Shown: positions 25,578 to 35,354 of the stretch, one piece after another | Layout: every line of letters begins with the position of its first letter | Position numbering within the stretch: the first letter of the stretch is position 1 | Origin: Vacuolonema iberomarrocanum LEGE 07170 | Lineage (GTDB): Bacteria > Cyanobacteriota > Cyanobacteriia > Elainellales > Elainellaceae | Assembly (NCBI GenBank): GCA_015207365.1 | Contig: JADEXA010000008.1 | Location: forward strand, 62,001 to 126,000 | DNA length: 64,000 nucleotides | Direction: 5' to 3' | Made by a program: the position numbers and the translations under genes | Notes under the pieces: model-generated | Told to the model about the DNA's origin: nothing | The model's database searches: none | What the model saw: the letters and a program-made list of their open reading frames with translations, nothing else

Positions 25578-25748
25578 GTACTCATTATTCCACAGGAGCC
25601 TCACCGAAACCATCAAGGCTCCCCGAGAGGCTGTTTGGAAAGTCCTGAAAAGGGTTCATTCTTCGTGCTCTGAGCACAGGAAAAATACAGCGTCTCAAAT
25701 AAATTCTAGAAGATATGATGCGACGTGAAGGTTGAGCCAACGTAAGAA

Positions 25749-26108
25749 TTAGGTCGTCATCTCGCGAGGCAACTGCTCGAGTGCTTGTTCTTCGGTGTCA
25801 ACAATTTCAAAGACTGAATCCATCATCGTCACTTCAAACACCAACCGAGCTTCGGGGTGAACGTTACAAATCCGGAAACTGCCTTTTACCTTGTCTGCAT
25901 CTCGCATCCCTGCGACCAGCGAAGTGAGCCCAGAGCTATCAATGAAATTAACCTGCCCCAGGTTCACCACGACATGAGGACTCACACGAGAAATACATTC
26001 TTGCAGCTTCAACCGAAACTGCCACGCCGTTGTGATGTCTAACCGTCCACTCGGAGTCAGAATGATGATGGTTTTACCATCGTCGGTGACATGTGTTGTT
26101 TGCTCCAT
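25749..26108 (-). CDS. STAS-domain anti-anti-sigma factor-like protein
   Basis: 119 aa, a single STAS domain. The conserved switch loop VNFIDSSGLTSLVAGM contains the serine phosphorylated in SpoIIAA-type regulators. In this family the unphosphorylated form binds a partner kinase or anti-sigma factor. No such partner is adjacent. ATG 26108 is chosen over a TTG extension at 26159. A second STAS gene occurs at 45772. Confidence 0.82.
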   Translation of the reverse strand: MEQTTHVTDDGKTIIILTPSGRLDITTAWQFRLKLQECISRVSPHVVVNLGQVNFIDSSGLTSLVAGMRDADKVKGSFRICNVHPEARLVFEVTMMDSVFEIVDTEEQALEQLPREMTT

Positions 26109-26248
26109 GACGGGCTTAGAACTCCCTTTTACTTGGTGTTGGTCACTTGCTTGTAGCAAGCGGTTCTAGGACGAGCTCAGGGGGTACTCTCCTGGTTGCC
26201 TTCCGCTCCCAACGCTGTACCGCATCTCTGACTGCTAACTTAGCTCAT

Positions 26249-26327
26249 GTTTTCTGAGCCTACTCAGATTTTTCTGAGCCCTACTCAGGCTTTCATGAGG
26301 CCTATTCAGGCTTTTCTGAGCCCTAAG
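26249..26327. repeat. Tandem 21-bp repeat, about 3.8 copies
   Basis: Units of the form TTTTCTGAGCCCTACTCAGGC run head to tail, with one unit altered to TTTCATGAGGCCTATTCAGGC. Each unit contains the short palindrome-like pair CTGAG/CTCAG. It lies in the 397-bp gap between the end of hemF and the start of the STAS gene (both minus strand), upstream of the STAS gene. It may be a regulatory array or a simple slippage product. Confidence 0.7.
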
Positions 26328-26505
26328 CTTTAGCAGTAATCGGCATGGGGAAGCAGACGCATGGCATTGACTGGGGGCGATCGCCATCTTTGCTCTCGCT
26401 TTAGTATGCCCAGGCTATTTGAAAATTCAACCTTCTTGCAGGTACTTTCATCATGTTACGTTCTACACCCCCTCTTATCCCCTTTCAAACAGCTTTATAG
26501 ATGGC

Positions 26506-27555
26506 TCAAACCGTAGCTGTTTTCGAGGTCCAGTCCGCCCAATCCTGAGGCTTCAGGAAAACTTCATACAACTCTGCTTCTGGAGTATTGGGCTCAGGCG
26601 AGTAGCTATATTCCCATCGCACCATGGGTGGCAAGGACATCAGAATAGACTCCGTCCGTCCGTTGGTTTGCAGGCCAAAAATAGTACCTCGGTCGTAGAT
26701 TAAGTTGAACTCTACGTACCGTCCCCGCCGATAGAGTTGGAAGTTGCGCTCACGATCGCCCCATTCCATTTCCCGCCGCTTCTCTACGATCGGCAAATAG
26801 GCCGGCAGGAACGAAGCGCCACAATCTTGCACAAAAGCAAACAGATCTTCCCAGGAACGAGGAGCCACTTCGCCAATAGCCTGACTCCGATTTGCAGCCC
26901 CACCCTGGCTATCAGGCCCGCGATAGAGCAGACCCTGTCCATCTTGATAGTCAAAGAAAATGCCGCCGACCCCCCTCGGTTCTTTGCGGTGCTTCAGGAA
27001 AAAATATTCGTCGCACCATTCTTTGAAAACAGGGTAGTAGTCAGAGTGATGGCGATCGCACGCAGTTTTAATCGTGCGATGGAAATGAGCCGCATCTTCC
27101 CGGAATGGATAGTAAGGTGTCAGGTCGATGCCACCGCCAAACCACCAGACTGGCCCCGCTTCAAAGTACCGATAGTTGAGGTGAACAGTAGGGATGTACG
27201 GATTGCGGGGATGCAGCACCATAGATGTCCCTGTGGCGTAGAACCCATGCCCTGCGGCCTCGGGGCGTTGCACCAAAATCGATGGCGGCAAGTCCTTTCC
27301 CCACACTTCAGAGAAGTTGACCCCCCCTTGCTCAAAAACACCGCCAGCCTTGAGAACGCGCGATCGCCCACCGCCTCCATCTGGTCGTTCCCAGCTATCT
27401 TCCTGAAAGGCTTGTTTTCCATCCACAGCCTCTAACCCCTGGCAAATCTCATCTTGCAGGGTCTTCATAAAGGTACTCACCTGCTGCTGCGAATCACTTG
27501 GAGGAGGTGCAGGCGTTGCTTTTGGGGTGGTCTCAGAATGAGAAGAACTGGTCAT
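26506..27555 (-). CDS. hemF: Oxygen-dependent coproporphyrinogen III oxidase HemF
   Basis: 349 aa. It converts coproporphyrinogen III to protoporphyrinogen IX using O2 in heme and chlorophyll synthesis. Family motifs are dense: [59 protein letters not shown], and [20 protein letters not shown] near the end, finishing with SLPPMVRW. The first 45 residues are a low-complexity Ser/Thr/Pro extension. ATG 27555 is preferred to a TTG at 27606. Length fits cyanobacterial HemF. Confidence 0.95.
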   Translation of the reverse strand: MTSSSHSETTPKATPAPPPSDSQQQVSTFMKTLQDEICQGLEAVDGKQAFQEDSWERPDGGGGRSRVLKAGGVFEQGGVNFSEVWGKDLPPSILVQRPEAAGHGFYATGTSMVLHPRNPYIPTVHLNYRYFEAGPVWWFGGGIDLTPYYPFREDAAHFHRTIKTACDRHHSDYYPVFKEWCDEYFFLKHRKEPRGVGGIFFDYQDGQGLLYRGPDSQGGAANRSQAIGEVAPRSWEDLFAFVQDCGASFLPAYLPIVEKRREMEWGDRERNFQLYRRGRYVEFNLIYDRGTIFGLQTNGRTESILMSLPPMVRWEYSYSPEPNTPEAELYEVFLKPQDWADWTSKTATV

Positions 27556-28135
27556 AGGTTTTGATAAACGCGATAACTCGTTGCTAGAGGAATGAGAAGC
27601 CGACAAAAGAGTACAAAATTATTGCGAAACAAAACGATTCCAAAACATTTTGTTGCAGAGCATTTCGCTGCAGACCGTGACTGCAAACCACGGATGGCTC
27701 AACGGTAGAAAAATGACGCGCTAGTGTATCCGCAGAAAGCCCTCGGTCATGCCGATCCGGAAGGCTGAAAGCCTTTCACGTTCATTCGCTTCCTAGCCTA
27801 TCTTGGATTGGGAACGCCACTAACCTCCGAGATAGGAATGTAAAGAATGTTGATGTTTCCCCAAATTTCAGCTGATAGGGGACGTTTTCCCGTTTGTATT
27901 CAGTTTTCCATGGCTTTAGGAAGAAATGTAAACTTGCTTACAATTTGTGTCTACAATTCGTATCGATTGCACAAGAAGGCATGAAACGAGCCCTGCCAAA
28001 GGGGCGATCGCGTCCTCCTATCTACTCTCTCTACCAGAGACAATTCACGACGGATTTAACTGATTTAGAATAGGTAACTTGAAGGAGCGGTATCAGAACC
28101 TACGCGGGTAAAGCTTCAATCAATACCCCATTGCC
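27556..28135. other. Divergent intergenic region, hemF / SRPBCC protein
   Basis: 580 bp that must contain both promoters. An imperfect inverted repeat, CTATCTTGGA and TCCGAGATAG, lies at about 27798-27836. A small hairpin GAAGGCTGAAAGCCTTTC lies near 27761. No gene was recognised. Confidence 0.5.
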
Positions 28136-28768
28136 ATGCGACTGTGGAAGGAGTGGATCATGCTTAGCTTTTGGTGTAAACCAAGGCAGCGCAGCGAGTC
28201 TGGATGGGTACAGCCTCTTGTTCAGACCTTCTATGCCGCAAGCACGGCATCAGTGGATATGCTGTGGCAGAAAGTGACAAATTTGGCAGATGTGTCCTGG
28301 CACCCCATCATTGCCAGTACCAATGTTCCAAATGGGCTGATACCTAAGCCAGGTTTGATCTATCGGGCTGTTACCCGGCGCTGCCCCATACCCGTGCGGG
28401 TGTTTGTGGAGCGCGTCTTGCCGCATGAGCTACTCTCTGTTCGTATTTTTGCCTTGCCTGGGCTGGAGGAGCGTGTCACCTATCGGGTGGAATCAACCCT
28501 CTGCGGCACGCAGGTGTCTTACTCTGTCACATTGCGGGGATGGTTTTCACCGCTGGCCTGGTCAATTTTGAGACCCTATGCAGCCCGCGTTGCCAAAGAA
28601 CTGGTGCAGGCAGCCGAGCAAGCCGAAGCCGAAGGCGGCGCTACAAACCGCTCTCGTCCTAAATATCCTGATATGTTTGCAGGTTTAGTGTTGACTCTGG
28701 GGCTGGGCACAGTGCTGAGTACAGCGCTCATGCAACAGATGCCTGGAGCGATCGCCCCCATTTCCTGA
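28136..28768 (+). CDS. SRPBCC-family (polyketide cyclase-like) protein with C-terminal membrane helix
   Basis: 210 aa. Residues about 30-160 resemble the START/SRPBCC lipid-binding fold, with the pattern STASVDMLWQKVTNLADVSWH, then a beta-rich stretch PHELLSVRIFALPGLEERVTYRVES. A hydrophobic helix near the C-terminus (LVLTLGLGTVLSTALM) suggests membrane anchoring. ATG 28136 and 28160 are both possible. Ligand unknown; assignment to SRPBCC is by pattern and moderate in confidence. Confidence 0.6.
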   Translation: MRLWKEWIMLSFWCKPRQRSESGWVQPLVQTFYAASTASVDMLWQKVTNLADVSWHPIIASTNVPNGLIPKPGLIYRAVTRRCPIPVRVFVERVLPHELLSVRIFALPGLEERVTYRVESTLCGTQVSYSVTLRGWFSPLAWSILRPYAARVAKELVQAAEQAEAEGGATNRSRPKYPDMFAGLVLTLGLGTVLSTALMQQMPGAIAPIS

Positions 28769-28971
28769 CCCTGTCAGCTTATAGGAAAGGGTCGATTCAT
28801 AGGAAAGGGTTTTGTAATCGTAGAGCGCACGATCCGAGTGCAAGACTCTGCCGCATAGACGTTAAAATTTTATTACCAAACGTAACGTCTGCCTGCTCTG
28901 AGAAAAGCTAAGGACAAGCTGGCTGCTCCGGAAAAATGACGCTGCGGCATAGAGGAACTCCACAACATCTC

Positions 28972-30033
28972 ATGGTTAGTACCGACAAAATTTTGGAAGT
29001 CTTGCGCCCCGTTCAAGACCCTGAACTCCGCAAAAGCCTGGTCGAACTCAACATGATTCGCAACGTGCAGGTGAATGAGGGGGATGTGCAGTTTACCCTG
29101 GTGCTAACAACACCGGCCTGTCCTCTGCGCGAGTTTATCGTCGAGGACTGTGAGCGTGCGGTCAAAACCCTTCCCGGCGTCGAAACAGTGCAAGTCGAGG
29201 TAACGGCTGAAACCCCCAAGCAAAAAGAGTTACCCGATCGCCAGGGAATTAACGGCGTACGAAATATTCTGGCCGTTTCTAGCGGTAAAGGGGGAGTCGG
29301 CAAGAGCACCGTGGCCGTCAACATAGCCGTTTCCCTGGCACAGGCTGGGGCAAAGGTTGGTCTGATCGACGCCGATATCTATGGCCCCAATACCCCCACC
29401 ATGCTGGGTTTGAGTACGACGCAGGTAAAGGTTCAGCAAGGGGCTCAAGGTGAAGTGCTAGAGCCCGCTTTTAACTATGGCGTAAAGCTGGTTTCGATGG
29501 GCTTTTTGATCGATCGCGATCAACCTGTTATCTGGCGCGGCCCCATGCTCAACGGCATTATTCGCCAATTTCTCTATCAGGTCGAGTGGGGCGAGCTGGA
29601 CTATTTAATTGTCGACATGCCACCGGGAACTGGGGATGCCCAGCTAACGATGACACAAGCCGTGCCCATGGCTGGAGCCGTCATCGTTACCACCCCTCAA
29701 ACAGTGGCCCTGCAAGATGCCCGTCGTGGTTTGCGGATGTTCCAACAGTTGAACGTGCCAGTGCTGGGGATTGTGGAGAACATGAGCTATTTTGTTCCCC
29801 CAGATTTGCCCGATCGCCAATACGATATCTTTGGTTCAGGGGGTGGACAGAAAACCAGTGAAGAGCTGGCGCTTCCCCTCCTAGGCTGCATCCCGCTGGA
29901 GATGACACTGCGGGAAGGCGGCGATCGCGGTGTTCCTATTGTGGTGGAATATCCGGATTCTGCCTCTGCCAAAGCGCTCAAGCAAGTAGCCCAACAAGCT
30001 GCCGCACGTGTTTCTGTGGCCGCCTTAGCTTAA
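28972..30033 (+). CDS. mrp: Mrp/NBP35-family iron-sulfur cluster carrier ATPase
   Basis: 353 aa. An N-terminal MIP18/DUF59 domain (about 1-90, VQDPELRKSLVELNMI) is followed by a P-loop ATPase with the deviant Walker A GKGGVGKSTVAVNIA, then DADIYGPNTPTMLG, and IVDMPPGTGDAQLT. The family transfers Fe-S clusters to target proteins; in cyanobacteria photosystem I and respiratory targets are plausible. ATG 28972 begins MVSTDKILEVLRPV and matches the family start better than the ATG at 28936. It lies 23 bp before rodA; an operon is possible. Confidence 0.92.
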   Translation: MVSTDKILEVLRPVQDPELRKSLVELNMIRNVQVNEGDVQFTLVLTTPACPLREFIVEDCERAVKTLPGVETVQVEVTAETPKQKELPDRQGINGVRNILAVSSGKGGVGKSTVAVNIAVSLAQAGAKVGLIDADIYGPNTPTMLGLSTTQVKVQQGAQGEVLEPAFNYGVKLVSMGFLIDRDQPVIWRGPMLNGIIRQFLYQVEWGELDYLIVDMPPGTGDAQLTMTQAVPMAGAVIVTTPQTVALQDARRGLRMFQQLNVPVLGIVENMSYFVPPDLPDRQYDIFGSGGGQKTSEELALPLLGCIPLEMTLREGGDRGVPIVVEYPDSASAKALKQVAQQAAARVSVAALA

Positions 30034-30056
30034 CCCCATCTAACCCATAGCTCTCC

Positions 30057-31310
30057 ATGCTCAATCAACCCCTCCGCCGTTTTCATTGGAAAGCCCTTGT
30101 TCAACCCTGGCAAAATCTTGATGGAGTGTTGCTCGGTCTGGTCATTGTGCTCACCTTCATTGGTGGCTTGGCCATTCGCAGCGTCGAGTTGACCGAAACT
30201 CGGGCTGACTGGGTGCAGCACTGGCTGACCGGGGGCGTTGGTGTGTTGATAGCCCTGGCGATCGCCCGTTGGCGTTACGAAGCCCTTTCCCGCGCCTACT
30301 GGCTGATCTACGCCCTTACAAACTTGGCATTGCTCGTCGTAATTTTTGCTGGAACCACCGCAAACGGTGCACAAAGTTGGTTGACCCTGGGCAATTTCAA
30401 TGTTCAGCCGTCAGAATTTGCCAAAGTCGGTCTCATCATCACCTTGGCCGGGGTTTTACAGGAACGTAGCGCAAATACGGTGCTCGCCGTCATCAAAGCG
30501 CTAGTTATTACCGCCATCCCCTGGGTGCTGATTATGCTGCAACCTGACCTGGGAACTGGGCTGGTATTTGGAGCTATTACGTTAGGGATGTTGTATTGGG
30601 GCAATGCCAATCCCGGATGGATCCTGTTGCTCCTCTCCCCCATCGTCGCGGCCATCCTGTTTGGAGTTTACCTTCCCAGTTGGTTTATTTGGGTTGCCCT
30701 GATGACCTACATCGGCTGGCGCACATTGCCCTGGAAATGGCTGGGCGCGTTTGTTGCAGGGGTTGTCAATCTGATTTCTGGCGGGCTTGGCAACTTTGCC
30801 TGGAATCTTTTACAGGACTATCAAAAAGATCGCCTGATTCTGTTTCTCGACCCCGATAAAGATCCCCTGGGTGGCGGCTATCACCTGATCCAATCGCGCA
30901 TTGCCATTGGAGCGGGAGGACTTTGGGGCCGTGGCATTCACCAGGGAACCCAGACCCAGCTCAACTTCATTCCCGAACAGCACACGGACTTTATTTTTTC
31001 CGCTGTCGGGGAAGAAACGGGATTTGTCGGTAGCTTGGTAGTTTTGGGGATTATCTGGCTGATCTGTTTCCGCTTGGTCATCATTGCCCAAAACTCCAAA
31101 GACAACTTCGGTTCTCTCCTCGCTGCCGGGGTACTGTCGATGATCGTGTTTCAGGTGTTGGTGAACGTCGGCATGACCATTGGGCTGGCTCCCATCACGG
31201 GCATTCCGCTGCCGTGGCTCAGTTACGGGCGATCGGCCTTACTGACCAATTTCATCGCCATTGGCTTGGTGGAGTCGGTTTATAACTTCCGCCATCGCCT
31301 CAAATTTTGA
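30057..31310 (+). CDS. rodA: Rod-shape/elongation peptidoglycan polymerase RodA (SEDS family)
   Basis: A 417-aa SEDS protein with about ten transmembrane helices. It polymerises glycan strands for lateral wall growth with a class B PBP. Motifs: NVQPSEFAKVGLIITLA, MLQPDLGTGLVFGAITLG, the loop LDPDKDPLGGGYHLIQSRIA, EQHTDFIFSAVGEE and PITGIPLPWLSYGRSALL. The LSYGRSA form separates it from FtsW at 5128. The N-terminus is basic and cytosolic. It closely follows mrp. Confidence 0.92.
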   Translation: MLNQPLRRFHWKALVQPWQNLDGVLLGLVIVLTFIGGLAIRSVELTETRADWVQHWLTGGVGVLIALAIARWRYEALSRAYWLIYALTNLALLVVIFAGTTANGAQSWLTLGNFNVQPSEFAKVGLIITLAGVLQERSANTVLAVIKALVITAIPWVLIMLQPDLGTGLVFGAITLGMLYWGNANPGWILLLLSPIVAAILFGVYLPSWFIWVALMTYIGWRTLPWKWLGAFVAGVVNLISGGLGNFAWNLLQDYQKDRLILFLDPDKDPLGGGYHLIQSRIAIGAGGLWGRGIHQGTQTQLNFIPEQHTDFIFSAVGEETGFVGSLVVLGIIWLICFRLVIIAQNSKDNFGSLLAAGVLSMIVFQVLVNVGMTIGLAPITGIPLPWLSYGRSALLTNFIAIGLVESVYNFRHRLKF

Positions 31311-31458
31311 TGAACATAAGTACTCCTCTACTTGAGTCACTTTAGATTCGCCAACCTCATGCGGGCTTATCGGTGGTATTGAGAGAAGTATTGGCAAAAC
31401 AGTAGAGGGCGATCGCCCCCACATACTAAGCTTGACCTGTACCCTTTGTTTGATCCCC

Positions 31459-31656
31459 ATGGCTATGATTCTTCCTGGCTCAGCAGTTCGTGTAACCAAT
31501 GCCGAAGATACTTACTACGGCTTCCAAGGATTAGTGCAGCGCATTAGCGATGGCAAAGCCGCCGTTTTGTTTGAGGGCGGCAACTGGGACAAGCTCGTCA
31601 CCTTCAACCTGTCAGAAATTGAATCTATCGATGCAACGGCAGGACGGGGCAAATAA
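31459..31656 (+). CDS. ndhS: NAD(P)H-quinone oxidoreductase subunit S (NdhS)
   Basis: A 65-aa SH3-like protein of the NdhS/CRR31 family, which sits on the peripheral arm of the photosynthetic NDH-1 complex and forms part of the ferredoxin-docking site. The pattern [20 protein letters not shown], then [20 protein letters not shown] and [10 protein letters not shown] is nearly diagnostic. The start is ATG 31459 (or 31465); an upstream TTG at 31432 would add unrelated residues. It is separated from rodA by 148 bp. Confidence 0.93.
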   Translation: MAMILPGSAVRVTNAEDTYYGFQGLVQRISDGKAAVLFEGGNWDKLVTFNLSEIESIDATAGRGK

Positions 31657-31836
31657 GCTCATATCTTCTGTCTAGCCTTGACGCCAACAGGTCTTATTGG
31701 CATATTTATTTTCTCTTCCAGCCATGAATCTCTCACCTAACGCCTTTTTAGATGCTGTAGGTGCATCGGCTCACAATATCTAAGAATTAACTGAGGACTA
31801 CGTGAGGTTTGCCGAAGCTCTGACCCAAAATTGGTC

Positions 31837-31926
31837 AGGATTTGCGCAAAACTTGTGCCATCTTGCATGAATTTGTTGATTGTGTGGCTGCGCCGCAGCC
31901 ACACAATCAACAAATTCATAAGTCCT
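31837..31926 (+). mobile_element. Palindromic MITE-like element, family A copy
   Basis: 90 bp ending AGTCCT, with AGGATTTGCGC at the left. The core hairpin is GAATTTGTTGATTGTGTGGC facing GCCACACAATCAACAAATTC, perfectly paired. It occupies the middle of the 356-bp gap between ndhS and the GDSL hydrolase gene; the rest of that gap holds nothing I recognise. Confidence 0.65.
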
Positions 31927-32012
31927 GCTGGTAAATCTTTTGAATTGATCCGGTTTTGAGGATTCTTTGCTGTAATGGGAGCAATATTCCAGTCGTTGGA
32001 GTTGGCGCTTTC

Positions 32013-32966
32013 ATGAATGATAGGCTACGTCGGCTAGGCGATCGCCATCTAAAAACTGTTTTGCGGCATGGCCGCGATCGCCTGTGGCTGATGAAACAAC
32101 AAGCACAGTGGTCGTGGCGGCATTGGCAAGCAAGTTGGAAGCAACGGCAGTCGCTGCCGCTGTGGGTTTACATTTCGGTTGCGGGCAATATGCTCCTCCT
32201 GATTTTTGTGGTGCAGCTTTTGGCTCGCCAGCAAGGCTTGAATCGCACTGTTGCCCTGATGCAAACGACGCCCGCTTCCACCCACAGCTCCTTTACCTCC
32301 CCCTCTGAGCCAGATCTGGGGCCAACCCATCGTCTCACCTACGAGCAATGGGTTGAACTACTGGCAAAAGAGGCAGAAGTTGCCGCCGTCCAGCAGCCCG
32401 AACGCCTCACCGTTTTGCTGGGCGACTCCATTAGCCTGTGGTTCCCCAACGACCTACTCTCCACCAATCGCACCTGGCTGAACCAGGGCATCTCGGGGGA
32501 AAACTCTACGGGATTGTTGCGCCGCCTCAATCTTCTAGATCAGACGAGCCCTGACACTATTTTTTTGATGATCGGCATCAATGATTTGTTGCGCGGGGAT
32601 TCGGATGACATCATTTTGAGTAATCACCGACAAATCATTAGCTATCTGCAAACTGTTCATCCCAGTACGCAAATTGTAGTGCAGTCGATTTTGCCGCACT
32701 CTGCCGAAGCCGCAACCTGGGAGGGGCGCGATCGCCTGCTGGCGATTCCCAACCAACGCATTGTTGATCTAAACCAAGAGCTGGAAGCGATCGCCACAGA
32801 GAGCGGCGTCGACTTTCTCAACCTCTATCCATTGTTCACGGATGATCGGGGTAATTTACCCATGAGCCTTAGCACCGACGGTTTGCACCTCAACCGACAG
32901 GGCTACACCGTGTGGCGATCGGGATTGCAACTGTATTTCCAAGAAATCGCCAGTCCCCAAGGCTGA
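32013..32966 (+). CDS. SGNH/GDSL-family hydrolase, membrane-anchored
   Basis: 317 aa. An N-terminal transmembrane helix (about 43-65, PLWVYISVAGNMLLLIFVV) is followed by a GDSL-type esterase/acyl-hydrolase domain facing the periplasm. Block I is LLGDSISLWFP with the nucleophile Ser, block II has the Gly in NQGISGENS, block III is IGINDLLRG with Asn, and block V is STDGLHLN with the Asp-His pair. All four catalytic blocks are intact. Substrate is unknown; lipid or polysaccharide O-acyl groups are typical. ATG 32013 was chosen over an in-frame ATG at 31956 because the family starts near the helix. Confidence 0.85.
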   Translation: MNDRLRRLGDRHLKTVLRHGRDRLWLMKQQAQWSWRHWQASWKQRQSLPLWVYISVAGNMLLLIFVVQLLARQQGLNRTVALMQTTPASTHSSFTSPSEPDLGPTHRLTYEQWVELLAKEAEVAAVQQPERLTVLLGDSISLWFPNDLLSTNRTWLNQGISGENSTGLLRRLNLLDQTSPDTIFLMIGINDLLRGDSDDIILSNHRQIISYLQTVHPSTQIVVQSILPHSAEAATWEGRDRLLAIPNQRIVDLNQELEAIATESGVDFLNLYPLFTDDRGNLPMSLSTDGLHLNRQGYTVWRSGLQLYFQEIASPQG

Positions 32967-33051
32967 TTCCCCCTGCTTGCCAGCCTGCGGAACCTTTCCC
33001 AACGCGATACACTCAGAAAGGCAATCCTCAACAGTCATTGCACAGAACGCT

Positions 33052-34395
33052 ATGCCCACCAACATTGATAACCTCGCGACTCAGGTTCAAGCAGCCGCCC
33101 AACGCCTCAGCATCGGTAAGTACGACATCTATGGCGCATCTGTAGATGACACCAGTGTTCAGGTGGATCAAGGCGAGCCAAAGCAGGTGAAAGCCTCCAA
33201 TCGATCGAGTGTCACCGTACGGGTATGGAATGATGCCGGTCGAGTCGGCGTTACCTCTACCAGCGAGATCGATCCGGCGGGTTTGGAGCTGGCGCTGAAA
33301 ACAGCCTATGAAGCCAGCGAGTTTGGGATCAAAGACAATGCTCCAGACTTTAGCCCCGAAGCAACCACAGAGATTTCTGCGCCTGGCGAAGATACTGCGC
33401 CGACCTCTCCCGTTGCCGAGCTGATAGAAAAACTGGTTGGGGCAGAAAAGCAATTGCTAGGTGCCCACGCAGCGATCGCCTCAGTTCCTTACAACGGGCT
33501 ATCCCAGCGCGATGTGGATCGGTTTTATCTCAACAGCCAGGGCGCACGGCGACATGACATTCGCTCCGCAGCCTCCATCTACCTCTACAGCAAAACCGAG
33601 CAAGACGGCAAAAAGCCTCGCAGCGCCGGAGCCTTTAAAGTTGCCCGGAATGTGGCAGGGCTAGATATCGACGGATGCATTGAAGAGGCCGCAGAAAAGA
33701 CCATCAGCCACCTGGCCTATGAAAAAATCAAGTCTGGTAAATATCCCGTGGTGCTATCGGCTGATGCGTTTCTCAGTTTGATGGGAGCCTTCTCCAATCT
33801 GTTTAACGCGCAGAATATTCTGGACAAGCAAAGCCTTTCTACCCAAGAGTCACTGGGGACGGCGATCGCCTCTCCACTGATTTCTCTCTACGACGATGCG
33901 CTCCACCCTGAAAATATCGGCGGCGAGACCTTCGACGGAGAAGGCACCCCAACACAACGTCTACCGCTGATTGAAAACGGAGTGTTGACCCATTTTCTCC
34001 ACAGCGCCGGAACCGCCAAGCGGATGAAGGCTCAACCCACCGGGCACGCCAACATGGGATCAAAAGTTACCGTTGGGCGGCACTTCTTCCATGCCATGCG
34101 GGGCGAGCCTGCCGAGAAAACTTACAATCTGGATGATGCGGATGGCGTTATCTTGATCGATGACGTACAGGCTCTCCACGCTGGCGTGCAGTCTTTACAA
34201 GGTTCATTCTCCCTGCCCTTCGATGGTTGGTTGATCGAAAACGGCAAGCGCACCAGCATCGAATCGGCAACAGTGGCCGGGGATTTCCTCAAGCTGCTCA
34301 ATTCCATCCTGTATGTGGAAGAGGAACTGGAATTGGTCGGCGGTGGGTTGGCCCCTCGTGTGTGGGTCGAAGAACTCTCTATCACCGGAGAATAG
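33052..34395 (+). CDS. TldD/PmbA-family metalloprotease-like protein
   Basis: 447 aa of the TldD/PmbA family. TldD and PmbA (TldE) form a heterodimeric protease that processes small peptides and affects gyrase-targeting toxins; here the absence of the HExxxH motif points to the PmbA (TldE) half. Visible signatures: YDIYGASVDDTSVQVDQGE, RVGVTSTSEIDPAGLELAL, and the late block RKALP-like PTQRLPLIENGVLTHFLHSA followed by THANMG-like GHANMGSKVTVG. The start ATG 33052 removes an unsupported 25-residue extension. Partner tldD is not in the window. Confidence 0.8.
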   Translation: MPTNIDNLATQVQAAAQRLSIGKYDIYGASVDDTSVQVDQGEPKQVKASNRSSVTVRVWNDAGRVGVTSTSEIDPAGLELALKTAYEASEFGIKDNAPDFSPEATTEISAPGEDTAPTSPVAELIEKLVGAEKQLLGAHAAIASVPYNGLSQRDVDRFYLNSQGARRHDIRSAASIYLYSKTEQDGKKPRSAGAFKVARNVAGLDIDGCIEEAAEKTISHLAYEKIKSGKYPVVLSADAFLSLMGAFSNLFNAQNILDKQSLSTQESLGTAIASPLISLYDDALHPENIGGETFDGEGTPTQRLPLIENGVLTHFLHSAGTAKRMKAQPTGHANMGSKVTVGRHFFHAMRGEPAEKTYNLDDADGVILIDDVQALHAGVQSLQGSFSLPFDGWLIENGKRTSIESATVAGDFLKLLNSILYVEEELELVGGGLAPRVWVEELSITGE

Positions 34396-34438
34396 CCAAA
34401 ACACTACCTCACTAGCGATTGATTTTTCACTAGCGATT

Positions 34439-35179
34439 ATGGTCGGGATTTTGTATGGCGTAGGGGTGGGACCAGGCGATCCCGACTTGATCACCGTGAA
34501 GGGAATGCGAATTTTGCAGCAGGTTCCGGTTGTGGCATTTCCAGCAGGAACCGGAGGCAAGCCCGGAATCGCCCAGCAAATCGTAACGCCCTGGTTGCGA
34601 TCGGGACAGGTGGAACTGTCCTTAAAATTTCCCTTTGTGCAGGATGAAGCTGTTTTGCAGCACGCCTGGCAGGTGGCGGCTAAAACGGTTTGGGATGTCT
34701 TGCGCCAGGGTCAAGACGTAGCCTTTGTTTCTGAGGGAGATGTGAGTTTTTACAGCACCTTCACTTACTTGGCACAAACGGTGCAATGCCTCGATCCAGC
34801 AGTGGAGGTGAAACCCATACCAGGGGTTGCCTCGCCCATGGCAGCGGCGGCAGCATTGGGGTTGCCGCTAACCGTGCGATCGCAACGGCTCACGATTCTC
34901 CCAGCCCTCTACACCGTTGCAGATTTGGAAACCGCGATCGCCCATGCCGACGTCATTGTTCTAATGAAGGTGAGTTCAGTTTATGAACAGGTCTGGTCGG
35001 TATTGGCAAACCACGGACTACTTGAACATAGCTACGTGGTTGAGCGGGCAACCCAGCCCCATCAGGTCATTTACGCTGATTTACGCGATCGCCCATCGCT
35101 GCAGTTGCCCTATTTTTCCCTGTTGGTGGTGCAGATAGCAGGGAGAGAGAAAGTAGAGAACATTGAGAAGAATCTGTGA
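34439..35179 (+). CDS. cobI: Precorrin-2 C20-methyltransferase (CobI/CbiL)
   Basis: 246 aa, SAM-dependent tetrapyrrole methylase fold. It methylates C20 of precorrin-2 (or the cobalt form) in cobalamin synthesis. The first strand LYGVGVGPGDPDLITVKG is the SUMT-like signature; VAFVSEGDVSFYSTFTYLAQ and IPGVASPMAAAAALGLPL are typical of the C20 enzymes. Length is standard (about 235-245). It begins 43 bp after the PmbA stop and could be co-transcribed. No riboswitch-like structure was recognised upstream. Confidence 0.9.
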   Translation: MVGILYGVGVGPGDPDLITVKGMRILQQVPVVAFPAGTGGKPGIAQQIVTPWLRSGQVELSLKFPFVQDEAVLQHAWQVAAKTVWDVLRQGQDVAFVSEGDVSFYSTFTYLAQTVQCLDPAVEVKPIPGVASPMAAAAALGLPLTVRSQRLTILPALYTVADLETAIAHADVIVLMKVSSVYEQVWSVLANHGLLEHSYVVERATQPHQVIYADLRDRPSLQLPYFSLLVVQIAGREKVENIEKNL

Positions 35180-35354
35180 AAACTTCCCGGTCGAACGATT
35201 TTAGAGGTTAGTGGGTTGCCCATTAGCGGGTTTCAGGCGCTAGACTTTGATCGGCTATTTTGAAGTGGTTGGGCTGAGCTCTCCTTTTTCGGTTCACTAC
35301 CACTGTTCGATGCGGTGCGATCGCACCCTTGCTGCATTACCCCCCGTTGCGCTT

